Of a DNA stretch of 47,428 bases, positions 18,621 through 25,956 are shown piece by piece. Every line of letters starts with the position of its first letter. Positions within the stretch are counted from its first letter, which is position 1. The stretch spans positions 1-47,428 of the forward strand of contig CAIXUZ010000081.1 of the NCBI GenBank assembly GCA_903922735.1, given 5' to 3'. The position numbers and the translations under genes are program-made. The notes beneath the pieces are model-generated. The model was not told the origin of the DNA. It saw only the letters and a program-made list of their open reading frames with translations, and did no database searches. The DNA is from an uncultured Verrucomicrobia subdivision 3 bacterium (GTDB lineage: Bacteria > Verrucomicrobiota > Verrucomicrobiia > Limisphaerales > UBA11358).

Positions 18621-20618
18621 ATGACAACAAAACAACTCCTATTCATTGCCCTGATTGCCACCACTACGCTGAGCCACGCGCAAACGGCAACTAAGCCGGC
18701 AAAGCCGGTTCCCTGGCCGGGAATAGTTGCGCTGCCAACTTTTACTCACAACAACCCGGCCCAGGCCTTTTCGGAATACAAAGTCTATAACGCGCAAGGC
18801 TCTCCGATCCGGATGCCGCGGGAAGATTGGGCGCGCGCCCGGCAGCTCGTGCAGCACGATCCGGCCTGGCAGGTCTGGCTGAAAAAAACGCGGGTAGCCA
18901 TGGATGACTGGATGGCCAAGCGGCGGGATCATGTCGAGTGGACCTGCGGATGGTTTCACGATTTTGTGAGCCCCAAGGATGGCTCCCAACTCATTTGGAC
19001 TCCTGAATTTCCCGGGGCCACCCTGGCCAGCAAATCGGATCCGGCCGCCCAAGTCACTCCCAAAATCCTGGGCGGATGGGTTTTTGCCTTCCGGAGCGCT
19101 CATGCCAATAAAATGGCCGATGCCGCCCGGCTCTACCGCCTCACGGGTGAGAAAATTTACGCGGAATGGGCGGCTGCGCAGCTTGATTTCTACGCCGATC
19201 ATTACACCGAATGGCCGGTGTTTCGCGGCTCCTCGCGGATCATGTGGCAAAGCCTGGATGAGGCCGTAAATCTCATCAAGTATGTCCAGACCGCGCGCTT
19301 CCTGGGTGATTTTGCCACCCCGGAACGCAAATCCAAGTGGAAGGGAAAACTCTTCAAGCCGGATGCCGAACTTTTGGAGCGGTCCGGCCAAACCATTCAA
19401 AACATCCCCTGCTGGCAGCGTTCGGCTGAAGCCGTGACGGCCCTGTATTGCCAGGATGAGGCGCTGTGGAACCAGGCGGTGAAAGGACCTTTTGGCATCC
19501 GGAGCCAGGTCACCAAAGGGATATCCGACGATTACATCTGGTATGAACAATCCATGGGCTATAACGCCTATGTAGTTCTGGCGCTGGTGCCATTTTTTCG
19601 GGAAGCGCTGGTGTCGGGACGGGGAGAAAGCCTCCGCCCCTTGATGGAAGCCGTGGAAAATCTGATGCTGGCCCCGATGGCGATGCGTTTCCCGAACGGG
19701 CAGCTGCCCAACCCGGCCGATTCTGGAAAAGCGGGAATTGTTCCTGATTTTGGGCTGTTGCTGGAAACCGCCGACATCTTCCCGACCAAATTAAGCCTCC
19801 AAAAGCTGTCCGCGACCAAAAACTGGATGACGCTGCTTGATCCCCCGGCTCCCGATTCCGGCGCCATGACGCTTCCGCCCGTGGTCAGCCGGAAGATGGA
19901 ATCCACGCGGTTCGCCATTTTGCACGCCGCGCCTTGGCAGGTTTATTTCCACTTCGGCCAACTCGGAAACGCCCATGCCCAAGCCGAAGCCCTTAACTAT
20001 GAAGCCTTTTATGACAATACCGATGTCACCCACGATCCCGGCACTGTCGGCTACGGATCCCCGATGAGCGGCGGCTATTATCGCAAAGGGGTTTGTGTCA
20101 ATATGCCGCTGGTGGATGGACTGGGGCAAGAGGGCTGGCATCCGGGTCGTCTGGATAAGTTCGGCACCACCTCCGTCACCGCCAGCCAGCCGCTCTATCG
20201 TAAAAATGCCGAAGCTTCACGCACCCTCACCATTGTTGGCAATCAATTGACCGACATCACGACCGTCCGTGCGCTGGACCAAAAAAACCATGCGCTTGGT
20301 TTCGTGCTGAATCTTCAGGGGAAAGTGCGCTTGACCGAGGCATTTGGGGACAATCCGTCGTTTGCGTCAACCCGGAAGCAAACCGGCTTTGAGTATTGGA
20401 CCAAGCCGCGCATCGCCCGCTTCAAGGACAAGGCGATTTTGCTGGTTGATTACAAAGGTCTGGTGCTTCGCGTAGAGCTGAAATTGCTGGGCGACTTCAC
20501 GCTCACCTGTGGTTCGGCGCCTGACTATCCACCCGCCCGCCGCGATGCGATCTATCTGGAAACGCAAGGACAAACCGCCACGCTGGAAACGCGCTTCACA
20601 CCAATGCTTAATCAATAA
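18621..20618 (+). CDS. Secreted heparinase II/III-like polysaccharide lyase
   Basis: 665 residues with a signal peptide (MTTKQLLFIALIATTTLSHAQ). An (alpha/alpha) toroid covers about 60-400 (alginate lyase/heparinase II-III type; DDYIWYEQSMGYNAYVVLALVPFF), followed by a beta-sandwich with YFHFGQLGNAHAQAEALNYEAF, where a catalytic or metal-binding His is expected, and GYGSPMSGGYYRK. It should cleave uronic-acid-containing glycans by beta-elimination; the precise PL family is not clear. The ATG follows the previous gene's TAA without any gap, so translation is probably coupled with the esterase gene. Confidence 0.83.
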   Translation: MTTKQLLFIALIATTTLSHAQTATKPAKPVPWPGIVALPTFTHNNPAQAFSEYKVYNAQGSPIRMPREDWARARQLVQHDPAWQVWLKKTRVAMDDWMAKRRDHVEWTCGWFHDFVSPKDGSQLIWTPEFPGATLASKSDPAAQVTPKILGGWVFAFRSAHANKMADAARLYRLTGEKIYAEWAAAQLDFYADHYTEWPVFRGSSRIMWQSLDEAVNLIKYVQTARFLGDFATPERKSKWKGKLFKPDAELLERSGQTIQNIPCWQRSAEAVTALYCQDEALWNQAVKGPFGIRSQVTKGISDDYIWYEQSMGYNAYVVLALVPFFREALVSGRGESLRPLMEAVENLMLAPMAMRFPNGQLPNPADSGKAGIVPDFGLLLETADIFPTKLSLQKLSATKNWMTLLDPPAPDSGAMTLPPVVSRKMESTRFAILHAAPWQVYFHFGQLGNAHAQAEALNYEAFYDNTDVTHDPGTVGYGSPMSGGYYRKGVCVNMPLVDGLGQEGWHPGRLDKFGTTSVTASQPLYRKNAEASRTLTIVGNQLTDITTVRALDQKNHALGFVLNLQGKVRLTEAFGDNPSFASTRKQTGFEYWTKPRIARFKDKAILLVDYKGLVLRVELKLLGDFTLTCGSAPDYPPARRDAIYLETQGQTATLETRFTPMLNQ

Positions 20619-20731
20619 TCCCCGGTCACTCTATAAAATGAACACCAAAAATCCTCTCGCGGTTCGGTTGAGGGGCGACGGCGCTGAAAATATTTCCGCC
20701 TTTCATATTTGTTTTCTGGCGGGAAACAACA

Positions 20732-20806
20732 TTGACAGATTTTGCTCACGCATGGCAAGATAGGATGAATTAGCTGTGATTCTAATCACAGCGGTTACAC
20801 CAACGA
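20732..20806 (+). promoter_or_regulatory. Leader of the cytochrome oxidase operon with a CRP-like palindrome
   Basis: Positions 20773-20792 are a palindrome with 9-base arms around CT, and its core (20775-20790) reads TGTGA-N6-TCACA, exactly the consensus of CRP-type operators. It ends 14 bases before the ctaB start codon. A TTGACA at 20732-20737 is the best -35 candidate, though the -10 (TAGGAT at 20761-20766) is 23 bases away and not convincing. If the promoter is there, a bound Crp/Fnr-family protein would act from a downstream position, as a repressor. A hairpin role in the mRNA leader is the alternative. Confidence 0.55.
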
Positions 20807-21709
20807 ATGAAACCATCGGCGGAAGCATTTATCTCGACGCCCGGCGTAGAAAAAAGTCTCGCGGCGGTGCTGGCGGATTTGATCAAGGCGCGGCTCACCG
20901 CGCTGGTGCTGCTCACCACGTTCGTGGGCTTTTATCTCGGCGAACGCGGCGCGGTAAATTATCTGCTAATGTTCCATGCGCTGTGCGGCACGGCGCTCGT
21001 CGCCTCCGGCGCGGCGGCGTTGAACCAGTGGCTCGAACGCGACTACGACGCGAAGATGCGCCGCACCGCCAGCCGCCCGCTGCCGAGCGGACGCCTACAG
21101 CCGGCAACGGCGGCGATTTTCGGCGGCGCGGGTTCCGTGGTTGGTTTGGTGTATCTGGCGGTGCTGGTGAACCCGCTCACCAGCGTTGTCGGCGCGGTCA
21201 CTTCGGTCAGTTATCTTTTTATCTATACGCCGCTCAAGCGCTTGACGTGGGTGAACACCCTGGTCGGCGCGATTCCCGGCGCGTTACCACCGCTGATGGG
21301 CTGGACGGCGGCGCGCAATGAATTAAGCGGCGAAGGCTGGGCGCTGTTCGCAATTCTGGCGTTCTGGCAGATTCCGCATTTCATGGCCATCGCGTGGCTT
21401 TATCGGGAGGAATACGCGAAGGCGGGTTTCGTCATGCTGCCGAACGTGGAGTCGGGCGGCAGTCGTACGGCACAACAGGCGGTGAGCAACACCGTGGCCC
21501 TCCTGCTGGCGAGTCTGTGTCCATTCGCCTTCGGCCTGAACGGACAAATTTATCTCGCCGTGGCGCTCGGGCTGGGTGCGGGATATTTTTTCTGCGCGGT
21601 GCGTTTCGCGCGGCAACTGACGGCGCCGCGGGCGCGCCAGTTGTTTCTGGCCTCCATCATTTACCTGCCGATGCTCATCGCGGCGCTGGTCGGCAACAAA
21701 CTGAAATAA
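20807..21709 (+). CDS. ctaB: Protoheme IX farnesyltransferase (heme O synthase)
   Basis: 300 residues with about nine membrane helices (UbiA superfamily). The prenyl-diphosphate site is clear: Asn73, Asp79 and Asp81 in NQWLERDYDAKMRRT, followed by ASRPLPSGRL; the second motif area has YTPLKRLTWVNTLVGAIPGA. The enzyme farnesylates heme B to heme O, the first step towards the heme A of the oxidase encoded downstream. No heme A synthase (ctaA) is in the window. It is the first gene of the oxidase operon, five bases before ctaD. Confidence 0.95.
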   Translation: MKPSAEAFISTPGVEKSLAAVLADLIKARLTALVLLTTFVGFYLGERGAVNYLLMFHALCGTALVASGAAALNQWLERDYDAKMRRTASRPLPSGRLQPATAAIFGGAGSVVGLVYLAVLVNPLTSVVGAVTSVSYLFIYTPLKRLTWVNTLVGAIPGALPPLMGWTAARNELSGEGWALFAILAFWQIPHFMAIAWLYREEYAKAGFVMLPNVESGGSRTAQQAVSNTVALLLASLCPFAFGLNGQIYLAVALGLGAGYFFCAVRFARQLTAPRARQLFLASIIYLPMLIAALVGNKLK

Positions 21710-21714
21710 GATTT

Positions 21715-23586
21715 ATGCAGGCAAATGTTCAACAATTTCCGCCGTTCCGCGAGGCTTCCGCGCCTCACAGCCAGAGCGATCATGGCCACCATGAAGACCA
21801 CGAACTCAATTTCTGGCAGAAATACATTTTCTCCACCGACCACAAGGTCATCGGCATTCAATACGGTTTCATGTCGCTGTGCTTCATGCTGTTTGGGTTC
21901 TTCCTGATGCTGCTCATGCGCTGGCAGATTGCGCATCCGGGCGTGCCGGTGCCGGTGTTCGGCCCGCTGCTCGAAAAAATTCTCGGCCAGCCGGCGGCGC
22001 ACGGCGCGATTTCACCGGATCTTTATAATTCCTTTGGCGCGATGCACGGCACGATCATGGTGTTTCTGGGCGTGGTGCCGCTGGCGTTCGCGGCCTTTGG
22101 CAATTACGTCACGCCGCTGATGATCGGGGCGCCGGACATGGCGTTTCCCAAGCTGAACATGGCGAGCTTTCACGCGTTTTTCCTCGGCGGCGTGGTGATG
22201 TTGGTGAGCTTTTTCATTCCCGGCGGCGCGGCGCAGGCGGGCTGGACTTCGTATTCACCGCTGGCGACGACCATTCCGACACACGGCCAGGCGTTCTGGC
22301 TGGTGGGCATGGTGTTGCTCATCACCTCGTCATTGCTTGGCGCGGTGAATTTTATCGCAACCATCATCCAGCTGCGCGCGCCCGGCATGACGTGGATGCG
22401 GATGCCGTTTTTTGTCTGGGCGCAGTTTGTCACGGCGTTCATCTTGCTGCTGGCGTTTCCGCCGCTCGAAGCGGCCGGCGTTTTGCAGTTGATGGATAAT
22501 GTCGCCGGCACGAGCTTCTTCCTGCCAACCGGTCTAGCGGTCGGAGGCCAGCTAGCCGACCGCAGTGGCGGCGGCAGCCCGCTGTTGTGGCAACATTTGT
22601 TCTGGTTTCTGGGCCATCCGGAAGTTTACGTTTTGATTTTGCCGGCGATGGGCATCGTCGCCGAAGTCATCGCCAACAACACGCGCAAGCCGCTCTGGGG
22701 CTACAAATCATTGGTGTATTCCGCGCTCTTCGTGGGCTTTCTGTCGTTCATCGTCTGGGCGCACCATATGTATCTGACCGGCATGGGTCAGAAAATCGCC
22801 ACCTTCTTTCAGGCGACAACGATGATCATCTCGATTCCATCGGTCATCATTTTGACGTGCATGTTTCTGTCGCTGTGGGGCGGTTCCATCCGCATCAACA
22901 CCCCGATGCTGTTCGCACTGGGATTTTTGCCGATGTTCGGCATCGGCGGCCTCACCGGTTTGCCGCTCGGCCTCGCGGCGACGGATTTGTATCTGCACGA
23001 CACCTATTATATCATCGCGCACTTCCATTACGTCGTGGCGCCGGGAACGATTTTTGCGCTGTTCGCCGGCGTTTATTTCTGGTTCCCGAAAATGACCGGG
23101 CGCCGCATGAGCGAATTCTGGGGCCGCGTGCATTTCTGGTGCTCATTCACATTTATGAACATCGTGTTCATGCCCATGTTCGCGCAAGGCATCAAGGGCA
23201 TGTTGCGCCGCATGAGCGATGGCGGGGTGAACTACGCCGCCGCCCGCGTGCCGAACGCCATCGACGCCCTGCCCGGCAGCGTAATGCAATTAAACGGCTG
23301 GATTCTCTGGGCGGCCATCGGCCTGGGCATTGCGCAAATTCCATTCATCCTCAACCTGTTTTGGAGCATCAGCCATGGCGAAAAAGTGAACAGCGACAAT
23401 CCCTGGGGCGCAACCACGCTGGACTGGCAGACACCCACGCCGCCGCCGCACGGAAATTTCGCGCACGAGCCGCTGGTCGTCCGCGGACCTTACGAATACA
23501 GCGCGCCCGGCCAGGCCACGGATTTCACGCCGCAGGATGAAGCGGAACGTTCTTCCGCGCCGAAACCCCCAACCGCGCACCACTGA
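21715..23586 (+). CDS. ctaD: Cytochrome c oxidase subunit I (aa3-type)
   Basis: 623 residues, 12 or more membrane helices. I chose the ATG at 21715, five bases after ctaB; the longer open frame overlaps ctaB. Heme and copper ligands are all present: AMHGTIM, HPEVY (His301, Glu303, Tyr305), WAHHMYL and HFHYVV. The D-channel entrance Asp in GAPDMAFPKLN and Glu303 are conserved. The K-channel lysine is not: the usual IPTGVK is IPSVII here, with Ile379 at the Lys position. Residues 272-283 are an insert before the GGGSPLLWQH segment and are encoded by a palindromic repeat. The enzyme is the proton-pumping terminal oxidase core reducing oxygen in the cytoplasmic membrane. Confidence 0.96.
   Translation: MQANVQQFPPFREASAPHSQSDHGHHEDHELNFWQKYIFSTDHKVIGIQYGFMSLCFMLFGFFLMLLMRWQIAHPGVPVPVFGPLLEKILGQPAAHGAISPDLYNSFGAMHGTIMVFLGVVPLAFAAFGNYVTPLMIGAPDMAFPKLNMASFHAFFLGGVVMLVSFFIPGGAAQAGWTSYSPLATTIPTHGQAFWLVGMVLLITSSLLGAVNFIATIIQLRAPGMTWMRMPFFVWAQFVTAFILLLAFPPLEAAGVLQLMDNVAGTSFFLPTGLAVGGQLADRSGGGSPLLWQHLFWFLGHPEVYVLILPAMGIVAEVIANNTRKPLWGYKSLVYSALFVGFLSFIVWAHHMYLTGMGQKIATFFQATTMIISIPSVIILTCMFLSLWGGSIRINTPMLFALGFLPMFGIGGLTGLPLGLAATDLYLHDTYYIIAHFHYVVAPGTIFALFAGVYFWFPKMTGRRMSEFWGRVHFWCSFTFMNIVFMPMFAQGIKGMLRRMSDGGVNYAAARVPNAIDALPGSVMQLNGWILWAAIGLGIAQIPFILNLFWSISHGEKVNSDNPWGATTLDWQTPTPPPHGNFAHEPLVVRGPYEYSAPGQATDFTPQDEAERSSAPKPPTAHH
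22528..22563. repeat. Palindromic insert inside ctaD
   Basis: GCGGTCGG at 22537-22544 and its exact complement CCGACCGC at 22556-22563 flank an 11-base loop. The whole 36-base segment codes for 12 residues (272-283) that most subunit I proteins lack between the FF(L/M)P and GGG(S/D)P segments. The reading frame is kept. Confidence 0.6.
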
Positions 23587-23592
23587 TTTTCC

Positions 23593-24396
23593 ATGGAAAT
23601 TCCCTACACAGTTCAAAACCGGCCGGACACCGGCATATACAACGCCAAGCTCGGCATCTGGCTGTTTCTCGCGTCGGAAGTGATGCTCTTCGGAGGGCTT
23701 TTTTCCGCCTATGTTCTGCTGCGCGTCGGCGCCGCGTCCGGCGAATGGCCGCACGGCTGGCTCAACGTCACACTCGGCACCGTTAATACTTTGCTGCTCG
23801 CGCTCTCCGCGATCACTACGCTGCTGGCGTGGGCTGCGTGCAAGGTGCGCGAGTTCGGCAAATTCAAATTCTTCCACGCCTGCACCATCCTGCTGGCGCT
23901 GACCTTCCTGGGCATCAAGAGCTACGAATACCACGACAAGTTGACGCACTACGAGGCTCAATTGACCAACGGCAAGTTCGCCGACGGCCACTTCGTCAAA
24001 GAATCCAAGGACTTCAATCTCTCAAAAAAAACCGGCACCATCACCCTGCACGGCCACATCGTTGAAGACCGCAAGGAGCTGATGGATTTGCGCAGTCCGG
24101 AAGCCAGGGCAGCCAAACATCAGGAAATCACCATTGCCGCGACGGAGATCAAGAAATTGGGCAACTACGGTCCGGCGCACAACACTTTCACCGCAATCTA
24201 TTTTACGCTGACCGGCCTGCACGCGCTGCACATCCTCGGCGGCACGCTGGTGATTTTCTATTTCTGGGGACCAGGCAGCCGGATGTGGAAGACGGATCCC
24301 GAACGCTTCACCAACCGCATCGAAGTCTCCGGTCTGTTCTGGCACTTTGTGGACCTCGTGTGGATATTCCTGTTCCCGGTGCTATACTTAACCTGA
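23593..24396 (+). CDS. ctaE: Cytochrome c oxidase subunit III with an enlarged loop
   Basis: 267 residues. The family is clear from AKLGIWLFLASEVMLFGGLF, GIKSYEYH, YFTLTGLHALHILGG and WHFVDLVWIFLFPVLY. Between the third and fourth of these helices (residues about 118-192) there is a hydrophilic, charged segment of some 75 residues, rich in Lys, Glu and Asp, where other subunit III proteins have a short loop. Subunit III stabilises subunit I and helps proton uptake to the D channel. The start is six bases after the ctaD stop. Confidence 0.93.
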   Translation: MEIPYTVQNRPDTGIYNAKLGIWLFLASEVMLFGGLFSAYVLLRVGAASGEWPHGWLNVTLGTVNTLLLALSAITTLLAWAACKVREFGKFKFFHACTILLALTFLGIKSYEYHDKLTHYEAQLTNGKFADGHFVKESKDFNLSKKTGTITLHGHIVEDRKELMDLRSPEARAAKHQEITIAATEIKKLGNYGPAHNTFTAIYFTLTGLHALHILGGTLVIFYFWGPGSRMWKTDPERFTNRIEVSGLFWHFVDLVWIFLFPVLYLT

Positions 24397-24403
24397 CCAT
24401 TCT

Positions 24404-24727
24404 ATGAGCGAATCCGAAAAGCCCGTCACCCTGCAAAGCTACATCCGCCTCTGCGCGGTGGTGTTTCTCGTCGTCGTCTGTACCACGTCGGCGATGATTG
24501 CGACGTCATTTTCGCACCTTGGTGAAGGCTGGACGTTGAAGGTCACGATCATCCTCGCCATTGCGGTGGTGAACGCCTTGCTCGTGGCCGGCTATCTGAT
24601 GCATCTGTTGTCGGAAAAGAAACTCATCTACACCGTGCTGGGATTTACCGTGTTCTTTTTTATCGGGCTGATGGGCCTGACGGTCTGGGCCACGAACGGT
24701 TTCCCGCCCGGCACGGTTTCCCATTGA
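24404..24727 (+). CDS. ctaF: Cytochrome c oxidase subunit IV (bacterial type)
   Basis: 107 residues with three membrane helices (about 13-35, 45-64 and 73-95), matching the small prokaryotic COX4 family: VVNALLVAGYLMHLLSEKKLIYTV is typical (MHL plus a basic loop). It probably helps assembly of the CuB site or stabilises the complex. It follows ctaE by seven bases. Confidence 0.85.
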   Translation: MSESEKPVTLQSYIRLCAVVFLVVVCTTSAMIATSFSHLGEGWTLKVTIILAIAVVNALLVAGYLMHLLSEKKLIYTVLGFTVFFFIGLMGLTVWATNGFPPGTVSH

Positions 24728-24734
24728 ACAAATT

Positions 24735-24920
24735 ATGTCACTCAAAGCTTTCCATCTCATTTTTGTGACGCTGCTCACGGCCTTGTCATTCGGTTGCGCG
24801 GCGTGGGCGTTTCAGGCGGGCAGCGTGCTTGGGGGCGTGACGGCGGTGGCCGCCGGCATTCTGGTCATCATTTACGGCGTGTATTTTCTGAAGAAGCTTA
24901 AAAGTGTCAGCTACCTGTGA
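24735..24920 (+). CDS. Small two-helix membrane protein of the oxidase operon
   Basis: 61 residues: MSLKAFHLIFVTLLTALSFG starts the first helix and the second runs to about residue 51, with a basic tail (LKKLKSVSYL). It starts seven bases after ctaF and overlaps the next gene by four bases (GTGA). The place in the operon suggests a small subunit or assembly factor of the oxidase. I do not recognise a named family. Confidence 0.7.
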   Translation: MSLKAFHLIFVTLLTALSFGCAAWAFQAGSVLGGVTAVAAGILVIIYGVYFLKKLKSVSYL

Positions 24921-25168
24921 AGTTGTTCCGCATCATTTTGTTTTTTGCTCCCGCCATGTTTGCGCCGGCGAACGTCTTCGCCTGCGCCGCGTGCTTTGGC
25001 GGCAACATTGATTCGCCCATGGCCGACGGCATGAACTGGGCCATCCTCACACTGGGCGCGGTCATCACCACGGTGCTCGGCGCGTTCCTGACCTTCTTGA
25101 TTTATGCCATCCGCAAAAGCGAGGCGCTCGCCGCCGCTGCGGAACAGAAAAATTCTCTGAAGCCTTAA
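24917..25168 (+). CDS. Small exported/membrane protein with a CAACFG motif
   Basis: 83 residues from a GTG start that overlaps the previous stop codon (GTGA), so translation is likely coupled. A signal-like helix (about 1-22) is followed by ACAACFGGN, a conserved-looking Cys-x-x-Cys pair on the periplasmic side, then a second helix (about 42-65) and a charged tail. The two cysteines just outside the membrane, in an oxidase operon directly before the CuA subunit gene, suggest a role in copper or heme handling or in subunit assembly; this is inference from position and motif. Confidence 0.7.
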   Translation: MKLFRIILFFAPAMFAPANVFACAACFGGNIDSPMADGMNWAILTLGAVITTVLGAFLTFLIYAIRKSEALAAAAEQKNSLKP

Positions 25169-25172
25169 ACGT

Positions 25173-25946
25173 ATGAAAGACTGGTTCGCCCATAAAGTTC
25201 TCTGTCTCCCGGAGCTGGCCTCCACCAATGGCCAGGCCGTGGACAACCTCATGGTTTATCTCCACTGGCTGATGCTCGCGCTGCTCGTCGGCTGGAGTTT
25301 TTACTTTGCCTACGTGCTCTGGCGCTTCAACGCCGCGCGTCACCAAAAAGCCAGCTATGAAGGCTCCACGAGCAAGGTGCCCAGCTACGTCGAGCTGGCC
25401 ATCGTCGGCGTCGAGGCGGTGCTGCTCATCGGCGTGGCGGTGCCGATCTGGGCGAAAAACGTGGATCATTTTCCCAAACCGGAAGAGGCGACCGTCGTGC
25501 AAATCATGGCGCAGCAATTTGCCTGGAACGCCCGCTATCCCGGGGCGGACGGAAAATTCGGCCGGCAGGACATGAAGCTGATTGCGGAGAACAATGTCTT
25601 CGGCATAGACGCCGCCGACCCCGCCAGCAAGGACGACGTGCAGGTGTTCAACGAAATCCATGTTCCGGTAAACAAGCCGGTGCTGATTTATTTAAGCTCC
25701 AAAGACGTGATTCATTCACTCAAGCTCGTGGCGATGCGCATCACGCAAGATGCGATACCCGGGCTGCGGATTCCCTGCACCTTCACGCCCACCAAGATTG
25801 GCCGCTACCAGATTGAATGCGCCCAGCTTTGCGGCAACGGCCATGCCGCGATGGCGGGTGGTTTTATCGTGGTGGACAGCAAGGCTGACTTTGAGAAGTG
25901 GCTCGCGTCCAAATCCGGTTCCGCCGCGCCACAGAGCTTCGAGTAA
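25173..25946 (+). CDS. ctaC: Cytochrome c oxidase subunit II
   Basis: 257 residues. Two membrane helices (about 28-50 and 74-93) precede the periplasmic cupredoxin domain. CuA ligands are seen: His181 (DVIHS), Cys216 and Cys220 in CAQLCGNGH, His224 and Met227. Gln218 replaces the glutamate that normally gives a backbone ligand and binds the magnesium (CSE motif). There is no C-terminal cytochrome c domain, so the enzyme is plain aa3, not caa3. Being last in the operon is unusual, since ctaC commonly precedes ctaD. It converges with the glycosyltransferase gene, 10 bases away. Confidence 0.95.
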   Translation: MKDWFAHKVLCLPELASTNGQAVDNLMVYLHWLMLALLVGWSFYFAYVLWRFNAARHQKASYEGSTSKVPSYVELAIVGVEAVLLIGVAVPIWAKNVDHFPKPEEATVVQIMAQQFAWNARYPGADGKFGRQDMKLIAENNVFGIDAADPASKDDVQVFNEIHVPVNKPVLIYLSSKDVIHSLKLVAMRITQDAIPGLRIPCTFTPTKIGRYQIECAQLCGNGHAAMAGGFIVVDSKADFEKWLASKSGSAAPQSFE

Positions 25947-25956
25947 AAAATCTGCG

